NCBI GenBank assembly: GCA_943370355.1
Contig: CALRQP020000002.1
Span: forward strand, 140,331-204,330
DNA length: 64,000 nucleotides
DNA from: JADCGM01 sp943370355
GTDB lineage: Bacteria > Pseudomonadota > Alphaproteobacteria > Sphingomonadales > Sphingomonadaceae
Direction: 5' to 3'
Part shown: positions 7,124 through 17,261 of the stretch, piece after piece
How positions within the stretch are numbered: the first letter of the stretch is position 1
Layout of the letters: every line of letters starts with the position of its first letter
Notes under the pieces: generated by a model
Told to the model about the DNA's origin: nothing
What the model saw: the letters and a program-made list of their open reading frames with translations, nothing else
Database searches by the model: none
Position numbers and translations under genes: made by a program

Positions 7124-10100
7124 ATGCATGGAGGTGACACCTATCCCGCCGACCAGAGTCCTCAACGCAACCCGGTCCTGACGCGGCGTGATTGGTCCGA
7201 CATGCGGTCGGCGGCACTCGGCGACCCGGGTGGATTTCATGGCGAAATTGCCGCCCGCACGATGCACTGGTTCGTCGCGGATGCCGGGCGGTCGGGGGCG
7301 TGGGTATCGCGCGATGACGACGGCCGCTGGTCGGGCTGGGATGCGGAAACCGGCGATGCGCTCTCGCTCGACCTGCCCAAAGATTTCGCCCCCTGGACAC
7401 AAGCCTTTGATGCGTCGGAGCCGCCGCACTGGCGGTGGTTCGTCGGCGGGCGGACCAATGCCTGTTTCAGCGAGGTCGACCGCCATGTGCTGAGCGGCCA
7501 CGGTGACGAGGCAGCGCTGATCTTCGAGGGCGACCGGTGGGACATGTCGGCCGGCGGCGGCAAGGGCGCGCCGGTCGATTGCTTCACGGTCTCGCGCAAA
7601 CAATTGCTGCTGGACACCGCCAAATGCGCACTGGCGCTGCAGGCGCTCGGTCTGAAGGCCGGCGACCGTATCGCGCTCAACATGCCGAGCATCGTGCCGC
7701 AGATCTACTGGACCGAAGCGGCGAAGCGGCTGGGGATCGTTTACACGGCGGTGTTCGGCGGGTTCAGCGACAAGACGCTGTCGGACCGGATCAGCGATGC
7801 CGGTGCGCGCGTCATCGTGACCTCCGACGGCAGCTATCGCAACGCACAGGTCGCGGCGTTCAAGAACGCCTACACCGATCCCGCGCTCGACAATTATGTG
7901 CCCGTCGCGACGGCGCTGGATATCCTTGCGGCGACCGACCTCGGCCTGCCAGCTGGCGATGCGGCGACGATTCTCGATACAGTCAGGGACACGCTGGCCG
8001 GCGAGGTCACGATCGAACGGTCGGACGTGATGCGCGGTGTCGGCCGGGCGCTCATCGCCCTCGGCAAGGAGGGGCGGATCAGCTCTGCCGATGCCGCGCG
8101 CGTGCGCATCGCGATTGCCTCCAGCCTCGTCACGCTGCCACCGCGCGTCGAGACGGTCATAGTCGTCCGCCATACCGCGCAGCCCGACATCATCTGGCGC
8201 GAGGAACGCGACCGCTGGAGTCATGACCTGACCGATGCTGCGCTGGCGGTGCTCTTGGCGAAGGCGCGCGAGGCGGGGTTCGCCGTCGAGACGCAGTCCG
8301 ACCTGCTTGCGCTGCCCGATGCAGATTTCGTTCGTGCGATCTGGGCGTCGTCGAAGCCCCTGCCAGTCGATGCCGACTATCCGATGTTCTTCATCTACAC
8401 ATCGGGCTCGACGGGAAAGCCCAAGGGCATCGTCCACGCGCACGGCTATGCGGCGGGTGTCGCGCACACGATGGCGGTGTCGTTCGACGCGCGGCCCGGG
8501 GACACGCTGTTCGTCGTCGCCGATCCGGGCTGGATCACAGGCCAAAGCTACCTGATCTGCGCACCGCTGATGACGCGGGTGACAAGCGTCGTCTCGGAAG
8601 GGTCGCCGGTCTTTCCCCATGCCGGGCGCTTTGCCTCAATGATCGAGCGGCACAATGTCACGATCTTCAAGGCGGGGGTCACCTTCCTGAAGTCCGTGAT
8701 GTCGGACCCATCCAATCTGGCCGATCTCGAACGCTACGACATGAGCGGCCTGCGCGTCGCGACCTTCTGCGCCGAGCCGACCTCGCCGTCGGTGCAGGCG
8801 TTCGGGATGCAGCATGTCGTCCCGCAGTATATCAACAGCTATTGGGCGACCGAACATGGCGGGATCGCCTGGACGCACTTCTACGGCAATGCGGACTTCC
8901 CGCTGCGGCCCGATGCGCACACCTATCCGCTACCGTGGATCGTCGGCGACGTCTGGGTCGAGGATGGCGACGCCGCTGCAGGCACCGCACCTTTTCCGCG
9001 TGATGACGGCGACGGCGTTCCGTGGCGACGGGCCGAGATGGGCGAGAAGGGCGAGATCGTCATCGCAGCCCCTTATCCCTATCTGGCCCGCACGATCTGG
9101 GGCGATGCCGGCAATTTCCGGGTCGAGAATGGCAGCGTCCAGGGTGGCTGGCGGGGCGATGCCGGCCGGTGGATCGACGGTTACTGGAAGCGGTGGCGGG
9201 GTGTCTGGGCCTACACGCAGGGCGATTTCGCGATCGCGCACGACGACGGGTCCTTTTCGCTGCACGGCCGCAGCGACGATGTCATCAATGTCTCGGGCCA
9301 CCGCATGGGCACCGAGGAGATCGAAGGCGCGGTCCTGCGCGACAAGGCGCTCGATCCGGATTCGCCGGTCGGCAATGTGCTGGTGGTCGGCGCGCCGCAT
9401 CGCGAGAAGGGACTGACGCCGCTTGCGTTCGTCGTGCCCGTGGCGGGACGCAAGCTGACTCTCGACGACAAGCGGCGGCTGTTCGAACTCGTGCGCAGCG
9501 AAAAGGGCGCGGTCGCCGTCCCGGCCGACTTCATCGAGGTCTCGCAATTCCCTGAGACGCGCAGCGGCAAATATATGCGTCGCATGGTGCGCGCGCTGGT
9601 CGAAGGCGGCGATGTCGGCGACGTGACCACGTTGCGCAATCCCGAGGCGCTTGAGGAACTCAGAACCGCGATCGATGCTTGGCAGCGCAAACAGCGCCTG
9701 TCCGAGGAACAGTCGCTGTTCGAGCGCAACCGCTATTTCCTCGTTCAATACAATAGCGTCGCGCCGGGCAAGCGTGTCGCGACCGTCACCGTCACCAACC
9801 CGCCCGTCAACGCGCTCAACGAACGCGCTATCGACGAACTGGTGATCGTCGTCGAGCATCTGGCGCGCAAGGACGATGTCGTCGCCGTGGTGTTCACCGG
9901 CGAAGGCACTTCCTCCTTCGTCGCTGGTGCCGACATCCGGCAGATGCTGGAGGAAATTCACACGCTCGACGAAGCGATGGTGCTCCCCAACAACGCCCAG
10001 CTTGCCTTCCGCAAGATCGAGACGATGGGCAAGCCGTGCGTCGCCGCGGTGCAGGGCGTAGCGCTCGGCGGCGGCATGGAATTCGCGCTGGCCTGCCATT

Positions 10101-12616
10101 ACCGCATTGCGGAGCCGACGGCGCGCTTCGGCCAACCCGAAATCCGCCTGCGGCTGCTGCCCGGCTATGGCGGAACGCAGCGTTTGCCGCGTCTTCTTGC
10201 AGACAGAAATGGGGCGACGGGATTGCGCGACGCACTCGACCTCATCCTTGGCGGACGAAGCATCGACGGCGCTACAGCGGCCGACATCGGGCTGGTCGAT
10301 GCATTGGTGAACGGTTCACGCGATGCTTTGGCGGAGGCTCATGCGGCCGTGCGTGCCTTTGTCAAAGATGACAAATCCAGCGCGCTGGGTGCAGCCTTCG
10401 CGGCAAGGCAGGATGCAATCAAGCAGTGGGAATCGCCGGCAAACGTCGATCTGGATGGCGTGCTCGACGACGATTTTCTGAAACGTATCCAACGTCAGCT
10501 CGATTGGGCTGGTCGCGGCACGGCCGGCAAGCGCGCGCTTGCAGCGATCCGCACGGGGCTCGAGCAGGGCATGGCCGCCGGTATGGCGCGCGAAGCGGCG
10601 CTATTCGCCGAAGCGATCGTCGATCCCGAGGGCGGCAAGACCGGCATCCGCCAGTTCATCGACAAGATCAGCCCGCCGCTCCCGGTGCGTCGCGATGGGG
10701 TCTGGCTCGACGATGAGCATGAGCCGCGCGGCAGGGCGCTTGTGACAGCCGGCGAACTGCTGCCGGTCGGTGCCCCCTTCTATCCCGGCGTCACACGCAT
10801 TCCCGAATGGCAATATGCGTTCGGCATCGCCCGCGATGCGGAAACCGGCGCGCCGCGCTTCGGCCCCCCCGCCACGCATGAGCGCGAACTGATCGTCAAG
10901 GTGCCAGAGCCTGCGCCCAACGAAGCGCTGCTGTACATGCTGACCAGCGAGGTCAACTTCAACGACATCTGGGCGCTGACCGGCATTCCGGTGTCGCCGT
11001 TCGACAGTCATGAGGAGGATGTCCAGATCACCGGCTCGGGCGGGATCGCGCTTGTCGCGGCGCTCGGCAGCGAGACGCGGGCCGAGGGACGCGTCAAGGT
11101 CGGCGATTTCGTCACCGTCTATTCAGGCACCAACGATCTGCTGTCCCCGCAGGTCGGCAATGACCCGATGTATGCGGGCTTCTCAATTCAAGGGTATGAG
11201 ACCGAGACGGGCAGCCATGCGCAGTTCCTGACGGTGCAGGCGCCGCAGATGCACGCCATTCCGCCCGATCTGACACTCGAACAGGCGGGCAGCTATGTGC
11301 TCAACCTCGGCACGATTTGGCGGTGCCTGTTCACGACGCTGCAGATCGCTCCGGGGCGGACGCTGTTCGTCGAGGGCGCGGCGACTGGCACCGGGCTGGA
11401 TGCGCTGCGCAGTTCGGTGCGGACCGGATTGCAAGTGACCGGTCTGGTCTCGTCGGCAGAGCGCGCGGCATTCATCACCGGTCAACAGGGTGCGGCGGGT
11501 GCGATCAATCGCAGAGACCCCCGCTTCAGCGACCTTTTCACGACCGTTCCCGAAGAGGCCGAGGCAGCGCGCGCCTGGGAAGCAGCGGGTGCGCCGCTTG
11601 TCGAGGAATATCGCGCGCTGAATGGCGGTAAGCTTGCGGACTATGTCGTGAGCCATGCCGGTGAAACCGCCTTCCCGCGCAGTTTCCAGTTGCTGGCGGA
11701 GGGCGGGACGCTCGCCTTCTATGGGGCGTCGTCGGGCTACCATTTCAGTTTCATGGGCAAAGCCGGGACGGCGTCTCCGGAAGAGATGTTGCGCCGGGCG
11801 GCACTGCGCGGCGGCGAGGCCGTGCTGATCTATTACGGCCCGGGCTCGACCGAATTGCTCGATGAGACGGGCCTGGAAATGATCGAGGCGGCCCGCCGCT
11901 TCAACGCGCGCAGCGTGGTGGCAACCACCACCGACGGCCAGCGTGAATTCCTGCAATCGCTTGGCCTCGAGGATGCGATCGAAGGCATTGTCAGTCTGGA
12001 GGCGATCCGGCGGCGCGAGGGGGCAAATTTCCTGTGGCCCGACACGATGCCGCGCCTGCCCGATGCCAAGGCCGATATCGAGGTCTTCCGGGCGGCGGTG
12101 CGCGATTATCAGGATCGCGTGATGAAGCCGTTCGGAACGGCGGTCGGCAAAATCCTGCGGTCGCCCGATAATCCGCGCGGCGCGCCCGATCTGATCATCG
12201 AGCGCGCGGGTCAGGATACGCTGGGCGTTTCGACGTCGCTGGTGAAGACCTTCACCGGCCGGGTGATCTTTGCCGAGGACCTCGCCGGTCAGCGCTTCAC
12301 CTTCTACGCGCCACAGGTTTGGACGCGGCAGCGCCGGATACTGATGCCGACGGCCTCCATCCTCGGGACGCATCTGTGCAACGCCTTCGAGGTCGCGCGC
12401 ATGAACGATATGATCGCGGCCGGGCTGCTTGAGGTCACCGAACCGAGCGTGGTGCCGTGGCACGGCCTTCCGGAAGCGCATCAGTCGATGTGGGAAAACC
12501 GCCACTCGGGCGCGACCTATGTGGTGAACCATGCCCTACCGGAGCTGGGGCTGCGCAGCCGCGACGCGTTGCTGGAAGCATGGGCGGCAAATGAGGCGAG
12601 TGTAGCAAACGGATAA
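7124..12616 (+). CDS. pcs: Trifunctional propionyl-CoA synthase
   Basis: A 1830-residue fusion matching the length and domain order of Chloroflexus propionyl-CoA synthase. That enzyme converts 3-hydroxypropionate, CoA, ATP and NADPH to propionyl-CoA, channelling 3-hydroxypropionyl-CoA and acrylyl-CoA. Residues about 60-850 are an acyl-CoA synthetase: P-loop YTSGSTGKPKG at 425-435, the YWATEHGG region, GRSDDVINVSGHRMGTEEIE, and the acylating Lys816 in SGKYMRR. Residues about 880-1200 are an enoyl-CoA hydratase with both crotonase glutamates present (Glu986 in GGGMEF, Glu1006 in FGQPE). Residues about 1240-1830 are an MDR-type enoyl-CoA reductase with the nucleotide-binding VEGAATGTG near 1415. 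No stop or frame break occurs. The malonyl-CoA reductase gene begins 23 bases downstream, supplying its substrate. The alternative, a generic synthetase-hydratase fusion, is unlikely given the length and neighbour. Confidence 0.9.
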   Translation: MHGGDTYPADQSPQRNPVLTRRDWSDMRSAALGDPGGFHGEIAARTMHWFVADAGRSGAWVSRDDDGRWSGWDAETGDALSLDLPKDFAPWTQAFDASEPPHWRWFVGGRTNACFSEVDRHVLSGHGDEAALIFEGDRWDMSAGGGKGAPVDCFTVSRKQLLLDTAKCALALQALGLKAGDRIALNMPSIVPQIYWTEAAKRLGIVYTAVFGGFSDKTLSDRISDAGARVIVTSDGSYRNAQVAAFKNAYTDPALDNYVPVATALDILAATDLGLPAGDAATILDTVRDTLAGEVTIERSDVMRGVGRALIALGKEGRISSADAARVRIAIASSLVTLPPRVETVIVVRHTAQPDIIWREERDRWSHDLTDAALAVLLAKAREAGFAVETQSDLLALPDADFVRAIWASSKPLPVDADYPMFFIYTSGSTGKPKGIVHAHGYAAGVAHTMAVSFDARPGDTLFVVADPGWITGQSYLICAPLMTRVTSVVSEGSPVFPHAGRFASMIERHNVTIFKAGVTFLKSVMSDPSNLADLERYDMSGLRVATFCAEPTSPSVQAFGMQHVVPQYINSYWATEHGGIAWTHFYGNADFPLRPDAHTYPLPWIVGDVWVEDGDAAAGTAPFPRDDGDGVPWRRAEMGEKGEIVIAAPYPYLARTIWGDAGNFRVENGSVQGGWRGDAGRWIDGYWKRWRGVWAYTQGDFAIAHDDGSFSLHGRSDDVINVSGHRMGTEEIEGAVLRDKALDPDSPVGNVLVVGAPHREKGLTPLAFVVPVAGRKLTLDDKRRLFELVRSEKGAVAVPADFIEVSQFPETRSGKYMRRMVRALVEGGDVGDVTTLRNPEALEELRTAIDAWQRKQRLSEEQSLFERNRYFLVQYNSVAPGKRVATVTVTNPPVNALNERAIDELVIVVEHLARKDDVVAVVFTGEGTSSFVAGADIRQMLEEIHTLDEAMVLPNNAQLAFRKIETMGKPCVAAVQGVALGGGMEFALACHYRIAEPTARFGQPEIRLRLLPGYGGTQRLPRLLADRNGATGLRDALDLILGGRSIDGATAADIGLVDALVNGSRDALAEAHAAVRAFVKDDKSSALGAAFAARQDAIKQWESPANVDLDGVLDDDFLKRIQRQLDWAGRGTAGKRALAAIRTGLEQGMAAGMAREAALFAEAIVDPEGGKTGIRQFIDKISPPLPVRRDGVWLDDEHEPRGRALVTAGELLPVGAPFYPGVTRIPEWQYAFGIARDAETGAPRFGPPATHERELIVKVPEPAPNEALLYMLTSEVNFNDIWALTGIPVSPFDSHEEDVQITGSGGIALVAALGSETRAEGRVKVGDFVTVYSGTNDLLSPQVGNDPMYAGFSIQGYETETGSHAQFLTVQAPQMHAIPPDLTLEQAGSYVLNLGTIWRCLFTTLQIAPGRTLFVEGAATGTGLDALRSSVRTGLQVTGLVSSAERAAFITGQQGAAGAINRRDPRFSDLFTTVPEEAEAARAWEAAGAPLVEEYRALNGGKLADYVVSHAGETAFPRSFQLLAEGGTLAFYGASSGYHFSFMGKAGTASPEEMLRRAALRGGEAVLIYYGPGSTELLDETGLEMIEAARRFNARSVVATTTDGQREFLQSLGLEDAIEGIVSLEAIRRREGANFLWPDTMPRLPDAKADIEVFRAAVRDYQDRVMKPFGTAVGKILRSPDNPRGAPDLIIERAGQDTLGVSTSLVKTFTGRVIFAEDLAGQRFTFYAPQVWTRQRRILMPTASILGTHLCNAFEVARMNDMIAAGLLEVTEPSVVPWHGLPEAHQSMWENRHSGATYVVNHALPELGLRSRDALLEAWAANEASVANG

Positions 12617-12639
12617 TTCGATCGAACCGGAGCAAATTG

Positions 12640-15600
12640 ATGGCCAAGGCGAAGACCGTAGCGACGTCACCCACCAGCGGCAGGCTGGCCGGCAAGATCG
12701 CGGTTGTCACAGGCGCCGCCGGCAATCTCGGTGGCCATATCGTCCGCCATTATCTGGCCGAGGGTGCGACGGTGGTGATGACGGGCCGGACACCGGCGCG
12801 CACCGATGCGGCAGCTGACGCAATCCGGACCGAACTCGGCATCGATAGCGCCCGGCTGGCGACGGTCGCGTTCGACGGCGGCGATCCGGACTCGGTTCGC
12901 AAGGGCATTGCCGAGGTCGTCGCGCGCTTCGGGCGCATCGACATTCTCGTCAACAATGCGGGGTCCGCGGGGCCCAAGCAGACGCTCGAGAAGCTGCCGC
13001 TCGATGCCAAGGAACTGGCCGCGCTGCAAAAGACGGGATCGACCGACAGCGAAACGGTCGGCGATGCGATGCGCAATATCTTCGGCGTCGCGTGGAACGT
13101 CTCGCGCGCTGCAGCAAGCGCGATACCCGAGGGCGGATCGATCATCAACGTATCGACGATCTTTTCGCGGACGCCTTATTATGCCCGCACCGCCTATGTG
13201 GTGCCCAAAGCAGCGATGAATGCCTTTTCGCGCGAGCTGTCGCTGGAGCTCGGGCCGCGCGGCATTCGCGTCAATCTCATTTTCCCGGGACCCATCGAAA
13301 GCGAACGGATTCGTACTGTCTTTGCGACGATGGACAGCATGCGCGGCGACGAGCCGGGCGCGACCGCCAGCCAGTTCTTCGACATGATGTCGCTCGAGCG
13401 CGCCACCGGCGGCAATGCCAAAGCCAAGACCTTCCCGACGCCGGCTGACATCGCGACCACCTGCGTATTCCTCGGCAGCGACGAGTCCGCTGCCTACAAC
13501 GGTCATGATTTCGAGGTCACGCACGGCATGACCGTGCGCAAGGAGCAGCGATCGACCTATCTATCGCGCCCGACGATGCGGTCGCTGGACGGTGCGGGTC
13601 TTGCGGTGCTGATCGCGGCGGGCGATGGCTGGCAGGAGGCGCTGGAGATCGCCAATATCCAGATCGCGGTCGGCGCGCGGGTGTTGTTGGGCCTGTCCCG
13701 CCAGGCCGATGTCGCGATTGCACAGGCGCGGGCGAAGGCCGAAGGCGCCGACGACCGCCTGACCATCGTCCGGTTTAATCGGGGCGAACCGGCGGCAATG
13801 GAGGCGGCACTCGAAAGCTACACCGCCGAGTACGGACCGATCACCGGGGCGCTGTTCATGCCGGTGCTGGGCGCGGGCGAGCTGACGGGCGACCTGCTCG
13901 GCGCGACCGACGAGGATGTCGCGCGGTTCATGGATGTCGAACTGACGGGCAATATCGCGCTCGCCCGCACGCTCAGCCGTTACTGGAAGCGTCCCGGCAC
14001 GCTAATGCAGGAACCGCGCTTCGTGTTCCTCAGCAACAAGAGCGACGGCAAGGGCGACATCTATGCCCAGATGCTGCGGGCAGCCACCGAGCAGCTGATC
14101 CGCATCTGGCGCGACGAATCCGAGATCGATGTCGCGCATGGCCGCCGGCGGCAGGCCGAATGGGGCAACCAGATCGTCCGCTTCGGCAATGTCGAAGCGG
14201 AGAACACGCGGTTCACCGGCGGACATGCCGCGCGCATCCTGTTCAAGGAGAGCAAGATCCGCGAAGTGACGCTGTATGTGCCGGGCAGTATCGGCGAGGC
14301 GACGGGGTCGCGGAAAGCGATGCCCGGGTTCAGTGAGAACATCACCGGTTTGCACCTTGGCAAGGTCGCGTTGATCACCGGCGGATCCGCAGGCATCGGC
14401 GGGCAAGTGGCAAGATTGCTCGCATTGGCCGGAGCCAAGGTGATGATGGTCGCGCGCCGCGAAAGCGAACTGGCGGTGGCGCGGGCGCGGATCGTCAGCG
14501 AGCTTGAGGACATCGGGTTCGCCGGCGTGGAGCGGCGGGTGCAGACACTCGCCAACGTCGATGTCAGCAACTTCGAGTCGCTCAAAGGGGCGGTCGATGC
14601 AACGCTGAAGGCGTTCGGACGCATCGACTATCTGATCAACAACGCCGGTGTTGCAGGGGCCGAGGACATGGTCGTCGACATGAGCGTCGACGCCTGGAAC
14701 TACACGCTCGATTCCAATCTGATCTCCAACTATTTCCTGATGCACCATGTCGTGCCGCTCATGAAGCAGCAGGGCTCGGGCTATGTGCTCAACGTCTCGA
14801 GCTATTTCGGCGGCGAGAAATATCTGGCGGTCGCCTACCCCAATCGCGCCGACTATGCGGTGTCCAAATCGGGGCAGCGCGCGATGGTCGAAGCGATGTC
14901 GCGCTATCTGGGCCCCGAGGTGCAGTTCAACGCCATCGCCCCCGGCCCGGTCGATGGCGACCGGCTGGCCGGGACCGGCGGGAAGCCGGGCCTGTTCGAG
15001 CGGCGCGGCAAGCTGATCCTCGAGAACAAGCGGCTGAATGCGATCCACGCGGCTGCCGTGAAGGCGCTCCGCCGGGGTATCCGGGTGGAGGCGCTGCTGA
15101 CCCGGCTGGCGCGCAACGATACCGTGCGCATCTCGCACGACACGAACAATCCGCGCGAAATCCGCGACCTCGCGCTTGCCTGCGCGCGGGAGGGCGACGG
15201 CATCTGTTCGTGGGATCAGTATCTGTTGACGCCGTCGATTGCGGCGGCGCTAGTGTCGCGGCTGCGCAAGGGCGGCTATTTCCTGGACGCGCCGGGCTGG
15301 GCCGATCGCCCCGATACGGCCGAGGCCAACGGCGGCTGGCTGCTGCGCACGCCGCCCGAGGATGTGCCGTTCCTCCCCGCCGACAAGATCGCCATCGAGG
15401 CCAAGAAGGTCGGCAGCGGGGTGCTGTCCAAGCTGCACCTCGGCAAGATGCCCACCGAGACCGATGTCGCGCAGGCGACGGTGTTCTTCCTCGCTGACCG
15501 CGCGGTGAGCGGCGAGACCTTCATGCCCTCAGGCGGCTTGTCGGTCGAACGGTCGACCACCGAGCGCGAATTGTTCGGCAGCCCCAAGCAGGAGCGGCTT

Positions 15601-16323
15601 GACCAGATGCGCGGCAAGACGGTCTGGATCATCGGCGAACATCTCGTCGACTACATCGCCGAGACTGCGCGCGCGTTCATCAACGACTGTCATGTCGCGC
15701 GTGTCGTCCTGATCACCCGGACCACCGAGGGGTTCGATGCGCTGAAGGCCGCGCTGATCGACGTTCCGGAAGCAGCGCTGCAATCGATGGTCTGCGGCGA
15801 CTCGGTCGAAACGGCGATGAACAGTGCGCTGCTGCAATGGGGCCGGCCCACCACGCTGCTGTCGACACCGTTCGGCGGGCTGCCGCAGAAGCTGTTCGAC
15901 CTCAAGGATCCGCTCAGCCCTGACGAATTCCGCGAGGTCGTCGCCAACAACCTGACCCACCACTTCCGCGTCGCGCGGAAGGCCTCGCTCTATGACGATT
16001 GCCAGCTGGTGCTCGCCTCGCCCGATGTGCCGATGGGTGACAAGAGCCCGGCGTTCGCGCTGGCCAATTTCATCAAGACGACGCTGCACGCATTCACGGC
16101 AACGCTCGCGGTGGAAAACGAGCGGCTGGTCCATGACGTGCCGGTCAACCAGATCAACCTGACGCGGCGCGTGCAGTCCGAAGAGCCCCGCGATCTGGAC
16201 GAACATCTGGAAGAAGTGAAGCGCTTCGCCAGGGCGGTGCTGCTGGTCGGCGCGCCGCTGCCCGATGGCGAGGATTCGCGGTACCGCGCTCGCATCTACC
16301 GCGGCATGTCGATGACGGTCTGA
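12640..16323 (+). CDS. mcr: Bifunctional malonyl-CoA reductase (3-hydroxypropionate-forming)
   Basis: A 1227-residue double short-chain dehydrogenase. The size and two-module plan match the Chloroflexus malonyl-CoA reductase, which reduces malonyl-CoA via malonate semialdehyde to 3-hydroxypropionate with two NADPH. In the known enzyme the C-terminal half does the first step and the N-terminal half the second. Half one has VVTGAAGNLGG near residues 22-32 and Tyr186/Lys190 in YVVPK. Half two begins near 571 with ALITGGSAGIGG and has Tyr739/Lys743 in YAVSK. Each half carries an extra, degenerate SDR-like section, as expected for this family. I chose the ATG at 12640; an adjoining in-frame TTG adds one residue. 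It overlaps accA by one base, so the two are probably co-translated. Confidence 0.9.
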   Translation: MAKAKTVATSPTSGRLAGKIAVVTGAAGNLGGHIVRHYLAEGATVVMTGRTPARTDAAADAIRTELGIDSARLATVAFDGGDPDSVRKGIAEVVARFGRIDILVNNAGSAGPKQTLEKLPLDAKELAALQKTGSTDSETVGDAMRNIFGVAWNVSRAAASAIPEGGSIINVSTIFSRTPYYARTAYVVPKAAMNAFSRELSLELGPRGIRVNLIFPGPIESERIRTVFATMDSMRGDEPGATASQFFDMMSLERATGGNAKAKTFPTPADIATTCVFLGSDESAAYNGHDFEVTHGMTVRKEQRSTYLSRPTMRSLDGAGLAVLIAAGDGWQEALEIANIQIAVGARVLLGLSRQADVAIAQARAKAEGADDRLTIVRFNRGEPAAMEAALESYTAEYGPITGALFMPVLGAGELTGDLLGATDEDVARFMDVELTGNIALARTLSRYWKRPGTLMQEPRFVFLSNKSDGKGDIYAQMLRAATEQLIRIWRDESEIDVAHGRRRQAEWGNQIVRFGNVEAENTRFTGGHAARILFKESKIREVTLYVPGSIGEATGSRKAMPGFSENITGLHLGKVALITGGSAGIGGQVARLLALAGAKVMMVARRESELAVARARIVSELEDIGFAGVERRVQTLANVDVSNFESLKGAVDATLKAFGRIDYLINNAGVAGAEDMVVDMSVDAWNYTLDSNLISNYFLMHHVVPLMKQQGSGYVLNVSSYFGGEKYLAVAYPNRADYAVSKSGQRAMVEAMSRYLGPEVQFNAIAPGPVDGDRLAGTGGKPGLFERRGKLILENKRLNAIHAAAVKALRRGIRVEALLTRLARNDTVRISHDTNNPREIRDLALACAREGDGICSWDQYLLTPSIAAALVSRLRKGGYFLDAPGWADRPDTAEANGGWLLRTPPEDVPFLPADKIAIEAKKVGSGVLSKLHLGKMPTETDVAQATVFFLADRAVSGETFMPSGGLSVERSTTERELFGSPKQERLDQMRGKTVWIIGEHLVDYIAETARAFINDCHVARVVLITRTTEGFDALKAALIDVPEAALQSMVCGDSVETAMNSALLQWGRPTTLLSTPFGGLPQKLFDLKDPLSPDEFREVVANNLTHHFRVARKASLYDDCQLVLASPDVPMGDKSPAFALANFIKTTLHAFTATLAVENERLVHDVPVNQINLTRRVQSEEPRDLDEHLEEVKRFARAVLLVGAPLPDGEDSRYRARIYRGMSMTV

Positions 16324-17261
16324 TGCAATATCTGCCGTTCGAAAAACCGGTCGAGGCGCTTGCAGCGAAGGCAGCGGCGCTCCGCGCGGCGGGGCAGGAC
16401 GAGACTGAGGCTGCGATGCTCGACGAGCGCGCACAACGCCAGCTAGTTGATCTCTATGGCAGCCTGACGCCCTGGCAGCGAACCCAGGTCGCCCGCCACC
16501 CTGACCGTCCCCATTTCCCCCACCTTGTCGGCGGGCTGTTCAGCGACTTCACGCCCTTGGCCGGCGACCGCAGGTTCGGTGACGACAAGGCCATCGTCGG
16601 AGGCTTCGCGCGCTTTCAGGGACGATCGGTCGTCGTTATCGGACACGCCAAGGGGGAAGATACCGCGTCGCGCCTCCACCATAATTTCGGGATGGCCCGG
16701 CCGGAGGGCTATCGCAAAGCCATCCGACTGATGGACCTTGCCGACCGGTTCGGGCTGCCAGTCATCACATTGGTCGATACGGCGGGGGCCTTTCCGGGCC
16801 TGGACGCCGAGGCCCGCGGCCAAGCCGAGGCGATCGCCCGGAGCACCGAAAAGTGCCTTTCGCTCAGCGTGCCGCTGATCGCGGTCATTGTCGGCGAGGG
16901 TGGATCGGGCGGCGCGGTTGCGCTGGCCGCCGCAAACCGCGTTCTGATGTTCGAACATTCGGTCTATTCGGTGATCTCGCCCGAGGGCTGCGCATCAATC
17001 CTTTGGCGCGGAGCCAACCGCTCGCCGGACGCAGCAGAGGCGATGAAGATGACTGCCGAAGATCTGCTGCGCCTCGGCGTTATCCACCGGATCGTCTATG
17101 AACCAAAAGGCGGCGCGCACCGCGACCATGCCAGCACGATCAAGCGGCTGTCGCTTGCGCTGCGCGCCGAATTGGACGCTTTGACATGCCTACGCCGGGA
17201 AGAATTAAGGGCCGAGCGGCGCCAGTTTTTTCTCCAACTAGGGCGAGCGCAGGTGGGGTAG
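16323..17261 (+). CDS. accA: Acetyl-CoA carboxylase carboxyltransferase subunit alpha
   Basis: A 312-residue AccA, the usual length. With AccD it transfers the carboxyl group from carboxybiotin to acetyl-CoA to make malonyl-CoA. Family segments visible are HPDRPHFPHLVGGLFSDF, GDDKAIVGGFARF, the LVDTAGAFPG loop near 149-158, EGGSGGAVALA and SPEGCASILWR. The ATG overlaps the malonyl-CoA reductase stop by one base. This places the carboxylation step directly with the enzyme that consumes malonyl-CoA. AccD, AccB and AccC are absent from the window and must be supplied from elsewhere. This copy may be the only AccA or a dedicated extra one. The C-terminal tail (RREELRAERRQFFLQL) is charged and typical. 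Confidence 0.9.
   Translation: MQYLPFEKPVEALAAKAAALRAAGQDETEAAMLDERAQRQLVDLYGSLTPWQRTQVARHPDRPHFPHLVGGLFSDFTPLAGDRRFGDDKAIVGGFARFQGRSVVVIGHAKGEDTASRLHHNFGMARPEGYRKAIRLMDLADRFGLPVITLVDTAGAFPGLDAEARGQAEAIARSTEKCLSLSVPLIAVIVGEGGSGGAVALAAANRVLMFEHSVYSVISPEGCASILWRGANRSPDAAEAMKMTAEDLLRLGVIHRIVYEPKGGAHRDHASTIKRLSLALRAELDALTCLRREELRAERRQFFLQLGRAQVG

Noticed and set aside
8930..10135. 401-codon open frame antisense to the propionyl-CoA synthase gene (and others at 11183-12532 and 6908-8620)
   Set aside because: Mirror frames of a GC-rich gene. The translations are rich in Arg/His/Gln with no family similarity, while the plus strand shows continuous conserved domains.
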